From Maccoyibacter intestinihominis (GTDB taxonomy: Bacteria; Bacillota; Clostridia; Lachnospirales; Lachnospiraceae), in assembly GCF_040096355.1 (NCBI RefSeq), contig NZ_JBBMEX010000002.1, forward strand, positions 293,091-357,090: DNA of 64,000 nucleotides, read 5' to 3'. Below are positions 1 through 8,640 of the stretch, one piece after another. The translations under genes and the position numbers were made by a program. Each line of letters starts with the position of its first letter. Position 1 is the first letter of the stretch. Under the pieces are notes generated by a model that was not told where the DNA came from, did not search any database, and saw only the letters and a program-made list of their open reading frames with translations.

Positions 1-1
1 C

Positions 2-340
2 ATGTATATTGAGCAATGGTTTGACCGGTGCTATTTCAGTATTATGCCAGAGGAAACATTTTTATCTTATCTGCTTGAAATGCGGGAGATAGACAGTGTT
101 TTGGAATGCTGGGAAATCTTGCAGGAGTTGAAGGAGCTGGAAGAGCCGGATTGTTATGATAAAGAGGAACTGGAGATACAGCAGAACACTTTGGAAGACT
201 ATTTTCAGGAATATAGAACCTATACAAGAGAAACGACAGAAGACCAGTTGGAAGCTGCTATGGAAAAGGTGCTGGAATGGAATAAAGAAAGAGAGTATTT
301 GTTGGAGGGAAATGTCCCAGATAAGTCTTTGGGACGGTAG
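2..340 (+). CDS. Hypothetical acidic helical protein, possibly 5'-partial
   Basis: A 112-residue frame open from the left edge, starting at an ATG at base 2. The true start may lie upstream, so this could be the C-terminal part of a larger protein. It is rich in Glu and Leu, predicted helical, with no signal peptide or membrane segment. It ends 25 bases before the GTG of the DUF4314-type gene, so the two are probably co-transcribed. I do not recognise the family; position in an integrative element suggests accessory cargo. Confidence 0.5.
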   Translation: MYIEQWFDRCYFSIMPEETFLSYLLEMREIDSVLECWEILQELKELEEPDCYDKEELEIQQNTLEDYFQEYRTYTRETTEDQLEAAMEKVLEWNKEREYLLEGNVPDKSLGR

Positions 341-365
341 CCGGATTGGAGAAAGGAAGAAAACA

Positions 366-887
366 GTGATAAGTAATGCGGAAAGAATTGTGTTAAGAAA
401 TATGTACCCACCGGGGTGTCGGGTAGAGTTGGAAGATATGGAAGCTGATCCGTATGTAAAACTGAGTCCCGGTGATTTAGGAACCGTACAGTTTGTAGAT
501 GATGCCGGACAGATTCATGTATCTTGGGATTGCGGACACAGCCTTGCTATGGTATTTGGTGTTGATCATTGCAGATGTATTATGAGAGAGGAACGTTTGC
601 AGGAGCTATTACAAAGAGTACAGGCTATGCCATTTGAGAGTTTGGAAAAAATGGAACTGTATATTAGGGAAAAATTATCCGGGGCTTTCCCTAAAATCAG
701 TTTTCAGGAGAAAGAAGGGCAGGAGGCTTTTGTAGATATGGGAGTTGCTGCATTTATGAAAAAAGGTCTTGGTGTGGCAATTCAATATGAAACTGACAGC
801 CAGCAGCACATCTTTATAAAAAAGATGGAAATGCAGGGACAGGAGTTGGAAAGGAAAAATCCTTTTCCAGTACAGAAGAAGCGATAA
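366..887 (+). CDS. DUF4314 domain protein (conjugative-element cargo)
   Basis: 173 residues from a GTG at 366, chosen because a GGAGAAAGGAAG ribosome site sits at 348-359 and the DUF4314 similarity starts right after it. The frame is open further upstream, but that part overlaps the preceding gene. Residues ~5-70 match DUF4314, with the YPPGCRVELE start and the HVSWDCGHSLAMVFG core. Residues ~75-173 form a second, mostly charged region I do not recognise. DUF4314 proteins are small, of unknown function, and are carried by integrative and conjugative elements of Firmicutes. It is the last gene before the junction with chromosomal DNA. Confidence 0.7.
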   Translation: MISNAERIVLRNMYPPGCRVELEDMEADPYVKLSPGDLGTVQFVDDAGQIHVSWDCGHSLAMVFGVDHCRCIMREERLQELLQRVQAMPFESLEKMELYIREKLSGAFPKISFQEKEGQEAFVDMGVAAFMKKGLGVAIQYETDSQQHIFIKKMEMQGQELERKNPFPVQKKR

Positions 888-942
888 GAATGGTTTCTTT
901 TAATTGCAAAAATCGACAATTTTTTTTGGATATAACTTGACA

Positions 943-1518
943 GGATAGGGAAAATCCACCTTATTGAATATTATAGGAGGAATTGAAACAGCCGATGAGG
1001 GCAGCATCATCATTGATGGCGAGACCGTAGAGAACATGAATGACAAGCAGCTTTCCCTGTACAGAAGAAAGCACTTAGGATATGTGTTCCAGTCCTACAA
1101 TCTGATTCCGAATCTGACGGTAAAAGAAAATATTGAAACGGGTGCGTACTTAAGCAATGATCCACTGCCGTTGGATGATATGTTAAAAACACTCGGACTC
1201 TGGGAGCATAAGGACAAAATCCCAAACCAGCTTTCCGGAGGACAGCAGCAGAGAACAGCCATCGGAAGGGCGATCATCAAAAATCCGGACATACTGCTCT
1301 GTGATGAGCCAACCGGAGCTTTGGACTATAAGACCTCGAAAGAGATTTTAAAACTCATTGAGACCGTAAATCAGAAATTTGGAAATACCGTCATCTTAGT
1401 CACACATAATGATGCGATCCGCCATATGGCAGATCAGGTCATAAAGCTGCATGACGGACAGATCCGCCACAATGATAAGAATGAGCAGAAGATTCCTGCC
1501 GTAGATTTAGACTGGTAA
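943..1518 (+). pseudogene. ABC transporter ATPase (MacB/LolD-like), 5' end lost
   Basis: The frame reads T-G-stop-G-K-S-T-L-L-N-I-I-G-G, so the Walker A (GxxGxGKST) is cut by a TAG at 946-948 and nothing ABC-like precedes it. Downstream parts are intact: Q-loop in GYVFQSYNLIP, signature LSGGQQQR, Walker B ILLCDEPTGALD, and the H-loop LVTHN. This is the class that powers FtsX-type permeases, and the permease follows 12 bases later. A TTG at 964 could start a 184-residue remnant lacking the P-loop, which could not hydrolyse ATP. The left half of the gene presumably lies on the far side of the mobile element. Interruption is seen; insertion by the element is inferred. Confidence 0.8.
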
Positions 1519-1530
1519 GGAGGGAGCTGT

Positions 1531-3774
1531 ATGAAAAATCCATTACATAAAAGATATCTGCGGGAGTTAAAGCAGGATGCCGGAAAATATCTGGTACTGT
1601 TTTTGTTCCTGACACTGACGATTGGATTTGTATCGGGATTTCAGGTTGCTGACAGCAGTATGACCAAGGCATATGATGAGAGTTTTGAAAAATATAAAAT
1701 AGAAGACGGACATTTTACACTTGCAGTCAAAGCAGATAAGGAATTAAAGAGTAAATTAAAAAAAGAACATCTGAAACTGAGTGAAATCTTTTATAAAGAT
1801 GTAGAGCGTAAAAACGAACATTCCGTGCGTATTTATACCCAAAATGACGATGTCAATAAAATCTGCGTCATGGATGGAAAATTCCCAGAGAATAAAGATG
1901 AGATCATCATAGACAGGCTTTATGCGGAAAATAATGGGATCGCTATCGGAGACAAGTTTGATGTTGACGGGAAAAAGTTTACGGTCAGCGGAGTGGCAGC
2001 ATTTTCTAACTACAGTGCGTTGTTTAAAAACAATACGGATATGATGTTTGATGCTAACAAGTTTACCGTTGCCATGGTAACGAAAAAGGGCTTTGAGAGG
2101 TTTTCTGATGATGAACTGCATTATTGCTATGCATACCGCTGGAATTACCGCGGATATTCGGAGCAGAAAGCATCGGATAAGTCAGACGATGTCAAAGACA
2201 TTTTAAAGGAGACCGGCTTACTGACCGATTTTGTCAAGGCAAGTGATAATCAGGCGATCACCTTTACCGGTGAGGACATGGGCGGCGATTTGGTCATGAT
2301 CATTACCCTGCTCTATATCGTGATGGTCGTTCTGGCATTTGTCTTTGCCGTAACGACACGCAGTACGATAGAAAAAGAAGCATCAACCATAGGAACCCTG
2401 CGGGCACTCGGCTACACACGGGGTGAACTGATCCGGCATTATCTGACCCTGCCGATCCGGGTTACGCTGATCTCAGCAGTTATCGGAAACATTTTAGGAT
2501 ATACCTGTATGAAAGATGTGGTCGTAGATATTTATTATCACAGCTATTCACTTCCGACTTACGAGACGATCTGGAATACGGAAGCCTTCTGGCTGACGAC
2601 CGTAGTTCCATGCCTGATCGTATTTGCGATCGTGCTGTTGATCTTAGTTTCCATGATGCATCTGCCACCGTTGCAGTTTTTACGTCACGAGCTGCGGAAA
2701 AAGAAAAAGAAAGGCGTGATACATCTGCCGGAGTTTAAATTTTTTACACGTTTCCGGCTGCGTATCGTATTCCAGAATATTTCAGCATACCTGCCCCTGT
2801 TTTTAGGTGTATTTTTTGCAAGTTTCCTGCTGTTCTTTGGCATGATGATGTCACCACTGTTACAGAACTTTAAAACAGAAGTCATCCATTCAGAAATTGC
2901 AAAGTATCAGTACATTTTAAAGGCACCTGTTCAGACAGAGACAAAGGGTGCGGAAAAATATGCAGTGATGTCCTTACAGACAGAGCGGGGCGAAGAGATC
3001 ACGGTCTATGGTGTGGAAGAGGATTCTACCTATTTGAAGGATGCCAAGATCCCTTCCGGAAAAAATAAAGTGCTTCTTTCCGATGGATTTTTAGAAAAAT
3101 ATGGTCTGAAAGAGGGAGGAAAAGTAACCTTAGAAAAGAAATATGAGGATGATTCCTACACCTTTACCGTCAGTGGTACATATGATTATCCGGCGACCTT
3201 GTCGGTATTTATGAGTATGGAGAATTTTAACCGTATCTTCGATTATGATGAGGATTATTTTAACGGATATTTTACAGATAAAAAAATAAAGGATATTGAC
3301 AGCAGCATGGTTGCATCCATTATCACACAGGATGACCTGACCGTCATTGCGGACCAGTTAGAGGATTCCATGGGCGACATGATGTGGCTGATGTGCGCAT
3401 TTTCCGTATTCCTCTATGTTTTAGTCATCTATCTGTTAGCAAAAATGATCGTGGAGAAAAATGAACAGTCCATTTCCATGATCAAGATCTTAGGCTACAG
3501 TGACAAAGAGGCAGGCAGTCTCTATAACCGTGCGACAGGAGTCGTATTAGTGATATCATTGCTACTCGTCATTCCAATCTGCCACTTTACAATGATGGCA
3601 ATTTACTATGTGATGATGCAGCAATTTAACGGCTGGCTGACCTACTATGTTGCTCCTTGGGTCTATCCTGCGATGATTGCGATCGGCATTGTATGCTATC
3701 TGGTCGTACATATGATCCAGATGAAGCGCATACGGAGAATCCCGATGGGACGTGCATTAAAGGATATGGAGTAA
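1531..3774 (+). CDS. ABC transporter permease, FtsX family
   Basis: 747 residues with two FtsX-type blocks. There is one N-terminal membrane segment (~20-40), an extracytoplasmic domain (~45-245), three membrane segments (~250-380), then a second N-segment near 420, a periplasmic-like domain (~450-625) and three final segments (~635-740). This is the ten-segment layout of large permeases that, with a MacB/LolD-like ATPase, move peptides or lipids or act mechanically across the envelope. An AAGGAGGG ribosome site precedes the ATG. Its partner ATPase directly upstream is broken, so this permease may be orphaned or use another ATPase. The substrate cannot be told from sequence. Confidence 0.85.
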   Translation: MKNPLHKRYLRELKQDAGKYLVLFLFLTLTIGFVSGFQVADSSMTKAYDESFEKYKIEDGHFTLAVKADKELKSKLKKEHLKLSEIFYKDVERKNEHSVRIYTQNDDVNKICVMDGKFPENKDEIIIDRLYAENNGIAIGDKFDVDGKKFTVSGVAAFSNYSALFKNNTDMMFDANKFTVAMVTKKGFERFSDDELHYCYAYRWNYRGYSEQKASDKSDDVKDILKETGLLTDFVKASDNQAITFTGEDMGGDLVMIITLLYIVMVVLAFVFAVTTRSTIEKEASTIGTLRALGYTRGELIRHYLTLPIRVTLISAVIGNILGYTCMKDVVVDIYYHSYSLPTYETIWNTEAFWLTTVVPCLIVFAIVLLILVSMMHLPPLQFLRHELRKKKKKGVIHLPEFKFFTRFRLRIVFQNISAYLPLFLGVFFASFLLFFGMMMSPLLQNFKTEVIHSEIAKYQYILKAPVQTETKGAEKYAVMSLQTERGEEITVYGVEEDSTYLKDAKIPSGKNKVLLSDGFLEKYGLKEGGKVTLEKKYEDDSYTFTVSGTYDYPATLSVFMSMENFNRIFDYDEDYFNGYFTDKKIKDIDSSMVASIITQDDLTVIADQLEDSMGDMMWLMCAFSVFLYVLVIYLLAKMIVEKNEQSISMIKILGYSDKEAGSLYNRATGVVLVISLLLVIPICHFTMMAIYYVMMQQFNGWLTYYVAPWVYPAMIAIGIVCYLVVHMIQMKRIRRIPMGRALKDME

Positions 3775-3836
3775 GGATAGGGAACGAAGAAATAAAAGAG
3801 AAAGATATAAAAGGATTTGATCAGAATCTTCAGAAG

Positions 3837-3875
3837 AACAGTACATTTCTAAAAATAGAGAGGTGCTGTTTTTCT
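3837..3875 (+). terminator. Rho-independent terminator after ABC permease
   Basis: AACAGTACATTTCT pairs with AGAGAGGTGCTGTT across a 6-base loop (13 of 14 positions pair, including G-T), followed by TTTCT. It separates the ABC genes from the pyr operon. Confidence 0.65.
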
Positions 3876-3895
3876 ATGTGTTTTAGAACATTCGA

Positions 3896-3933
3896 GTGGA
3901 TTTTAAAAGAAAATTCGCACCGGCGAAATCCAC
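3896..3933. promoter_or_regulatory. Nested inverted repeat upstream of pyr promoter
   Basis: GTGGATTT (3896-3903) is complementary to AAATCCAC (3926-3933), and inside it TTCGC (3914-3918) pairs with GCGAA (3923-3927). The two right arms share two bases. It lies just upstream of the -35 box at 3942, so it is more likely an upstream protein site or the tail of an old terminator than part of the pyr mRNA. Function unknown. Confidence 0.35.
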
Positions 3934-3941
3934 AATCACGG

Positions 3942-3970
3942 TTGCGATACATCCTGTCACATGATACAAT
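3942..3970 (+). promoter_or_regulatory. Probable sigma-A promoter of pyrC operon
   Basis: TTGCGA (3942-3947), 17-base spacer, TACAAT (3965-3970). A hairpin GTGCAAGC/GCTTGCAC (3973-3999) lies at the very start of the predicted transcript. I see no PyrR-type attenuator or terminator between here and pyrC. Confidence 0.6.
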
Positions 3971-4043
3971 GAGTGCAAGCGAGAAGAACGTGCTTGCACG
4001 TTCGGTGAGCATACAGACTAGTAAAGCAAAGTGAGGAGAGGAA

Positions 4044-5339
4044 ATGACACTTCTTATTAAAAATGGGCATGTCTTAGACCCTGCAACGGAAACAGACGAG
4101 GAAATAGACATCTTCATTGAAGATGGAAAGATTACAAAAAGAGGGAAAAAATTAAAATGTAAAGCAGAGCGTGTCATAGATGCGGCAGGCAGTTATGTCA
4201 TGCCGGGATTTATTGATCTGCATGTGCATTTAAGAGATCCGGGATACGAAGAAAAAGAAACGATTGCAAGCGGAGTGCGGGCAGCGGCAAAGGGCGGTTA
4301 TACGACGATCTTAGCAATGCCAAACACAAAGCCGGTCGTAGATAATGCGGACGTGGTGTCATATGTGCATAAAAAAGCAGAGAGTGAGGGACTGACCAGA
4401 GTCTTACAGGTTGGAGCAGTCACAAAAGGGCAGCAGGGAGAGAAACTTGCGGATATCAAAGGCATGGTTCAGGCAGGCAGCCCGGCGATCAGTGAAGACG
4501 GCAAATCGGTCATGCGTACCGATTTATATAGAGAAGCAATGAAGATTGCAGCAGAGTGTAAGATTCCTGTGTTAGCACACTGCGAAGATATTCATTTAGT
4601 TCAGGGCGGAGTGGTAAACGCAGATGAGATTACCCAAAAACAGGGACTTGCAGGGATTACCAATTCCGTAGAGGACGTGATTATTGCGAGAGATATTATT
4701 TTAGCAAAAGAGACAGGTGCAAGACTGCATCTTTGTCACTGTTCCACAAAGGACAGCGTTACCATGGTAAAACAGGCAAAGGCAGATGGACTTCCTGTGA
4801 CGGCAGAGGTCTGCCCACACCATTTTACATTGTCTACCGAGGATATGGTACCGTATGATACCAATTATAAAATGAACCCGCCACTTCGGACAAAAGCGGA
4901 CGTGGAGGCATTAAGACAGGGATTAAAAGAAGATATCATGGATGTCATTGCAACAGACCATGCTCCGCATACAAAACAGGATAAAAATCAGAGTATGCAA
5001 AAAGCACCGTTTGGAATCGTGGGCATCGAAACCGTTGCGGCGCTGACTTATAGTGAGCTGGTATTAAAGGGATATCTGACACCAATGCAGATGGCGGAAA
5101 AGATGAGTTACAATCCGGCAAAAGTCATTGGAAGTGACAGAGGCAGCTTAGAAGTTGGAAAAGATGCGGATATTGTAATCTTTAATCCGAAAAAAACATA
5201 TCAGATCGATAAAAATAATTTTGCATCCAAAGGAAGAAATACACCATTTGATGGACGTACCGTAACCGGTGAGGTAGAGTATACCATTTGTGGCGGTAAG
5301 ATGATATATGAAAAAGAAATGACAGGAGAAAAAGCATGA
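4044..5339 (+). CDS. pyrC: Dihydroorotase
   Basis: 431 residues, the usual length of the class I enzyme. It cyclises N-carbamoyl-aspartate to dihydroorotate, step three of pyrimidine synthesis, in the cytosol. Metal and substrate motifs are in order: FIDLHVHLRDPG with His60 and His62, AMPNTKPV, AHCED, LCHCSTKD, TAEVCPHH and the catalytic ATDHAPHT near the C-terminal third. A GAGGAGAGG ribosome site precedes the ATG. It is first in pyrCFKD and its stop overlaps the pyrF start (ATGA), suggesting coupled translation. No pyrB or carbamoyl-phosphate synthase gene is in the window. Confidence 0.97.
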   Translation: MTLLIKNGHVLDPATETDEEIDIFIEDGKITKRGKKLKCKAERVIDAAGSYVMPGFIDLHVHLRDPGYEEKETIASGVRAAAKGGYTTILAMPNTKPVVDNADVVSYVHKKAESEGLTRVLQVGAVTKGQQGEKLADIKGMVQAGSPAISEDGKSVMRTDLYREAMKIAAECKIPVLAHCEDIHLVQGGVVNADEITQKQGLAGITNSVEDVIIARDIILAKETGARLHLCHCSTKDSVTMVKQAKADGLPVTAEVCPHHFTLSTEDMVPYDTNYKMNPPLRTKADVEALRQGLKEDIMDVIATDHAPHTKQDKNQSMQKAPFGIVGIETVAALTYSELVLKGYLTPMQMAEKMSYNPAKVIGSDRGSLEVGKDADIVIFNPKKTYQIDKNNFASKGRNTPFDGRTVTGEVEYTICGGKMIYEKEMTGEKA

Positions 5340-6265
5340 TCAACAAACTTATCAGTAACATTCAAAAAACCAATGCACCAATCGTTGTAGGATTAGATCC
5401 GATGTTAAACTATGTGCCGGAACATATACAGAAGAAATCATTTGCAGAATACGGAGAGACCTTAGAAGGAGCAGCAGATGCGATCTGGCAGTTCAATAAA
5501 GAGATCGTAGATGCGACCTATGACCTGATCCCGGCAGTAAAGCCACAGATTGCCATGTATGAGCAGTTTGGTGTAGAAGGACTGAAAGCATTCCAAAAAA
5601 CCGTAGATTACTGTCACGAAAAAGGTCTGGTCGTAATCGGAGATGTCAAGAGAGGAGATATCGGTTCTACCTCTGCAGCCTATGCAGTCGGACATCTGGG
5701 AAAAGTACAGGTAGGAAATACCATCTGTCAGGCATTTAATGAAGATTTTGCAACGGTCAACCCATATCTGGGAACAGATGGGATCAAACCGTTTGTAGAT
5801 ATATGTAAGGAAGAAAAAAAGGGATTGTTCATCCTTGTTAAGACATCAAACCCATCCAGTGGGGAATTCCAGGACCGCATCATCGACGGCAGACCACTCT
5901 ATGAGTGGGTAGGGGAAAAAGTTGCCGAGTGGGGTGCAGACCACATGGGAGATTCCTATAGTTACATCGGAGCAGTTGTGGGGGCAACTTATCCGGAAAT
6001 GGGAAAAGTCTTAAGAAAAGTAATGCCAAAGAGCTATATTTTAGTACCGGGCTATGGAGCACAGGGAGGAAAAGGAGCAGATCTGGTACACTTCTTTAAC
6101 GAGGATGGTTTAGGAGCCATTGTAAATTCTTCCAGAGGTATCATTGCAGCATATAAGCAGGAAAAATATGCAAAATTCGGAGCCGAGCATTTCGCGGAAG
6201 CATCCAGAGCAGCCGTGATCGATATGGTGGAAGACATCAGTACAGCTTTGGAGAGAGCAAAGTAA
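5336..6265 (+). CDS. pyrF: Orotidine 5'-phosphate decarboxylase
   Basis: 309 residues, the longer (type 2) form of OMP decarboxylase, which converts OMP to UMP. The catalytic cluster is visible in GDVKRGDIGSTS with Asp103, Lys105 and Asp108. The phosphate-binding end is in PGYGAQGGKGADL and NSSRGI. It starts inside the last codons of pyrC and is followed 10 bases later by pyrK. The gene order pyrC-F-K-D is usual in clostridia. Confidence 0.97.
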   Translation: MINKLISNIQKTNAPIVVGLDPMLNYVPEHIQKKSFAEYGETLEGAADAIWQFNKEIVDATYDLIPAVKPQIAMYEQFGVEGLKAFQKTVDYCHEKGLVVIGDVKRGDIGSTSAAYAVGHLGKVQVGNTICQAFNEDFATVNPYLGTDGIKPFVDICKEEKKGLFILVKTSNPSSGEFQDRIIDGRPLYEWVGEKVAEWGADHMGDSYSYIGAVVGATYPEMGKVLRKVMPKSYILVPGYGAQGGKGADLVHFFNEDGLGAIVNSSRGIIAAYKQEKYAKFGAEHFAEASRAAVIDMVEDISTALERAK

Positions 6266-6275
6266 GGAGAAGGAC

Positions 6276-7043
6276 ATGTCAGAAAAGAGCAGGGAAGAAG
6301 CAATCGTGATCCGTCAGGAGGAGATCGCAGACGGAGTATTCAGCATGTGGTTAAAGACGGATGAGATTGCAAAAAATGCAAAAGCAGGACAGTTTATTTC
6401 TGTTTATTGTAAGGACGGAAGCAGAATGCTGCCAAGACCGATCAGTATTTGTGAAATAGACAAAAAAGATGGAGCATTGAGGATTGTTTACCGTGTTGCG
6501 GGCAAGGGAACAGAAGAGTTTTCGGGTATGAGAGCCGGAATGATCTTAGATATCTTAGGACCGTTAGGAAACGGTTTTCCGAAAAAATCCAAGAAAGCAA
6601 TCCTGATAGGAGGAGGGATCGGAATTCCGCCAATGTTAGAATTAGCCAAAGAACTCGAATGTGAAAAACAGATCGTATTGGGATATCGGGATGAGCTTTT
6701 TTTAACAGAGGAATTTGAAAAAGCAGGAGAAATCTATCTCGCAACCGAAGATGGAAGTATGGGAACAAAAGGAACCGTTTTAGATGCGATCCGTGTCAAT
6801 GAGTTAAAGGCAGATATCATCTATGCCTGTGGACCGACTCCGATGTTAAAAGCAGTGAAGGAATATGCAAAAGAAGCAGGGATCGAATGTTGGATTTCGA
6901 TGGAAGAACGGATGGCATGCGGAATCGGAGCATGCCTTGCCTGCGTATGCAAGTCCAGACATAAGGACAGCCATACGAATGTGCATAACAAACGTATCTG
7001 TAAAGAAGGTCCGGTATTTTTAGCTGAGGAGGTGGAGTTGTAA
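6276..7043 (+). CDS. pyrK: Dihydroorotate dehydrogenase B, electron transfer subunit
   Basis: 255 residues. This ferredoxin-reductase-like subunit carries FAD and a [2Fe-2S] cluster and passes electrons from dihydroorotate to NAD+. The flavin motif RPISICEID is near residue 54, the nucleotide-binding GGGIGIPPM near 108, and the cluster cysteines lie in CGIGACLACVC plus a later Cys in RICKEG. Its stop codon shares a base with the pyrD ATG (TAATG), as expected for subunits of one heterotetramer. The ribosome site is AAGGAGAAGG. Confidence 0.96.
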   Translation: MSEKSREEAIVIRQEEIADGVFSMWLKTDEIAKNAKAGQFISVYCKDGSRMLPRPISICEIDKKDGALRIVYRVAGKGTEEFSGMRAGMILDILGPLGNGFPKKSKKAILIGGGIGIPPMLELAKELECEKQIVLGYRDELFLTEEFEKAGEIYLATEDGSMGTKGTVLDAIRVNELKADIIYACGPTPMLKAVKEYAKEAGIECWISMEERMACGIGACLACVCKSRHKDSHTNVHNKRICKEGPVFLAEEVEL

Positions 7044-7948
7044 TGAATCTGAAAGTAGATTTAGCAGGAGTTACCTTAAATAATCCGATCATGACAGCCT
7101 CAGGCACCTTTGGCTCCGGTGAGGAATATTCAGAATTTGTGGATCTGAACCGGTTAGGAGCAGTAGTGACGAAAGGCGTTGCAAACGTTCCGTGGGAAGG
7201 AAATCCAACTCCACGGGTAGCGGAAGTCTATGGCGGAATGCTCAACGCCATCGGATTGCAGAATCCGGGCATTGATCTTTTTGTGGAAAGAGATATCCCG
7301 TTTTTAACACAGTTTGATACAAAGATCATCGTCAATGTATGCGGAAGAACCACAGAGGACTACTGCGAAGTAGTAGAACGGTTATCCGATCAGCCGGTGG
7401 ATATGTTAGAGATCAACATCTCCTGCCCGAATGTCAAAGAAGGCGGGATTGCTTTTGGTCAGGACCCAAAGGCGGTAGAAGCAATTACAAAAGAGATCAA
7501 AAAGCATGCAAAACAGCCGGTGATCATGAAGCTCAGCCCGAATGTGACGGACATCACAGAGATGGCAAAAGTGGCAGAAGCCGGCGGTGCAGATGTGTTG
7601 TCCCTGATCAATACATTAACAGGAATGAAGATCAACATTCGCAACCGGAAATTTGCACTGGCAAATAAGACCGGAGGCATGTCAGGTCCGGCGGTTCATC
7701 CGATCGCAGTACGCATGGTCTATCAGGTGGCACAGGCAGTCAACCTTCCGATCATCGGAATGGGCGGTGTGCATACGGCAGAGGATGCGATTGAAATGAT
7801 GCTTGCAGGAGCAACTGCCGTGGCTGTGGGAACAGCGAATTTCCAGAATCCGCGGGCAACCATGGAAATCTTAGAAGGAATCCGAAGCTATATGGCAGAA
7901 TATGAGATTTCCGATATCCGGGAATTGATCGGAGCAGTATCGGAGTAG
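7043..7948 (+). CDS. pyrD: Dihydroorotate dehydrogenase B, catalytic subunit
   Basis: 301 residues, FMN-containing class 1B enzyme oxidising dihydroorotate to orotate. The catalytic cysteine is in NISCPNVKEGG (about residue 130), with FMN contacts in MTASGTFGSG, MKLSPNVTD and GMGGV. The PyrK partner directly upstream marks the NAD-dependent class rather than the fumarate-dependent 1A class. It is the last gene before the YefM-YoeB module that separates it from pyrE. No terminator is visible after it. Confidence 0.97.
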   Translation: MNLKVDLAGVTLNNPIMTASGTFGSGEEYSEFVDLNRLGAVVTKGVANVPWEGNPTPRVAEVYGGMLNAIGLQNPGIDLFVERDIPFLTQFDTKIIVNVCGRTTEDYCEVVERLSDQPVDMLEINISCPNVKEGGIAFGQDPKAVEAITKEIKKHAKQPVIMKLSPNVTDITEMAKVAEAGGADVLSLINTLTGMKINIRNRKFALANKTGGMSGPAVHPIAVRMVYQVAQAVNLPIIGMGGVHTAEDAIEMMLAGATAVAVGTANFQNPRATMEILEGIRSYMAEYEISDIRELIGAVSE

Positions 7949-7967
7949 AAAATAAAAATACGGGCAC

Positions 7968-8016
7968 TTGACGTACAGAAAACCGTACAATATAATAAAA
8001 GTACAGAAAACTGTAC
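7968..8016 (+). promoter_or_regulatory. yefM-yoeB promoter with two operator palindromes
   Basis: TTGACG (7968-7973), 17-base spacer, TATAAT (7991-7996). Two near-identical inverted repeats cover it: GTACAGAAAACCGTAC (7973-7988) between the -35 and -10, and the perfect GTACAGAAAACTGTAC (8001-8016) over the expected start site, exactly 28 bases apart. Both contain GTAC half-sites like the TGTACA core of the E. coli yefM-yoeB operator, consistent with conditional-cooperativity autorepression. Confidence 0.8.
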
Positions 8017-8065
8017 AACATAAAGATGTGCAAAAATCAGTGCTGCATCGAATGGAGGTGTTATC

Positions 8066-8332
8066 ATGTTAGCGGTCAACTATACAAATTTACGGGATAA
8101 TATGAAAACGTATATGGATAGGGTAACAGATGACTATGAGACAATGATCGTAACACGGAAAGATAATAAAAACGTAGTAATGCTTTCGGAGGAAACCTAT
8201 AACAATTTGATGGAAAATGTATATGTGATGGGAAATAAGGCTAATTATGACTGGCTGATGGAATCCAAAGCACAGCTTGAAAAGGGAAAATCCTCTGTTC
8301 ACAATTTTGCGGAGGTGTCCACGGATGAATAA
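8066..8332 (+). CDS. yefM: Antitoxin, YefM (Phd/YefM) family
   Basis: 88 residues. The N-terminal half (AVNYTNLRDNMKTYMDRV, then IVTRKDNKNVVMLSEETYNNLMEN) is the DNA-binding Phd/YefM fold. The acidic C-terminal tail is the flexible part that wraps and neutralises the toxin. A GGAGGTG ribosome site precedes the ATG. It overlaps the toxin start by 8 bases. The protein is expected to bind the GTAC palindromes upstream. It lies between pyrD and pyrE, a likely recent arrival into the pyr operon. Confidence 0.92.
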   Translation: MLAVNYTNLRDNMKTYMDRVTDDYETMIVTRKDNKNVVMLSEETYNNLMENVYVMGNKANYDWLMESKAQLEKGKSSVHNFAEVSTDE

Positions 8333-8588
8333 AGTTTTCACCGATAACGGATGGAAAGACTATGTTTACTGGAAGACCGAGGATAGAAAGACACTGAAGA
8401 AGATCAATCGTCTGATCGAAGATATATGCAGAAATGGCAACGAAGGCATTGGAAAACCGGAACCGTTAACCGGAAATTTAGCAGGATTCTGGAGCAGACG
8501 GATCAACGATAATGACAGGCTCATATACAAAATCGATGATGAGAATATCTATGTATTAGCTTGCAGATATCATTATAGTGACACATAA
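8325..8588 (+). CDS. yoeB: YoeB-type mRNA endoribonuclease toxin
   Basis: 87 residues from the ATG at 8325 inside the antitoxin's last codons. The frame is open further upstream, but this start has the GGAGG site at 8311-8315 and gives the family length. Family catalytic residues all fall at the canonical numbers: Glu46 (GKPEPL), Arg65 (NDNDRLIY), His83 and Tyr84 (CRYHYSDT). YoeB cleaves mRNA in the ribosomal A site when YefM is degraded. All active-site residues are present, so the toxin looks functional. Confidence 0.93.
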   Translation: MNKVFTDNGWKDYVYWKTEDRKTLKKINRLIEDICRNGNEGIGKPEPLTGNLAGFWSRRINDNDRLIYKIDDENIYVLACRYHYSDT

Positions 8589-8640
8589 AATGAATATATA
8601 AATGCTTACGAATGGCTTGAAATAAGGAGGAAACAACAGA

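Larger units (their letters stand above)
1..948. mobile_element. Right-end fragment of an integrative element
   Basis: The first ~0.95 kb holds a DUF4314-type protein and a second small acidic protein, a pairing typical of conjugative transposons of gut Firmicutes. It ends abruptly where an ABC ATPase reading frame begins in the middle of its Walker A motif (about 943-960). The element boundary is therefore near 940-948. No integrase or terminal repeat is visible because the rest of the element lies to the left of the window. Element identity is inference from cargo and from the broken host gene. Confidence 0.5.

Noticed and set aside
3657..4034. 125-residue frame running out of the ABC permease gene into the pyr leader
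   Set aside because: It overlaps the conserved C-terminus of the permease in another frame and crosses a terminator; no homology or ribosome site.
3942..4043. Possible PyrR/PRPP attenuator before pyrC
   Set aside because: Only one short hairpin and no terminator T-run or PyrR binding-loop sequence is present.
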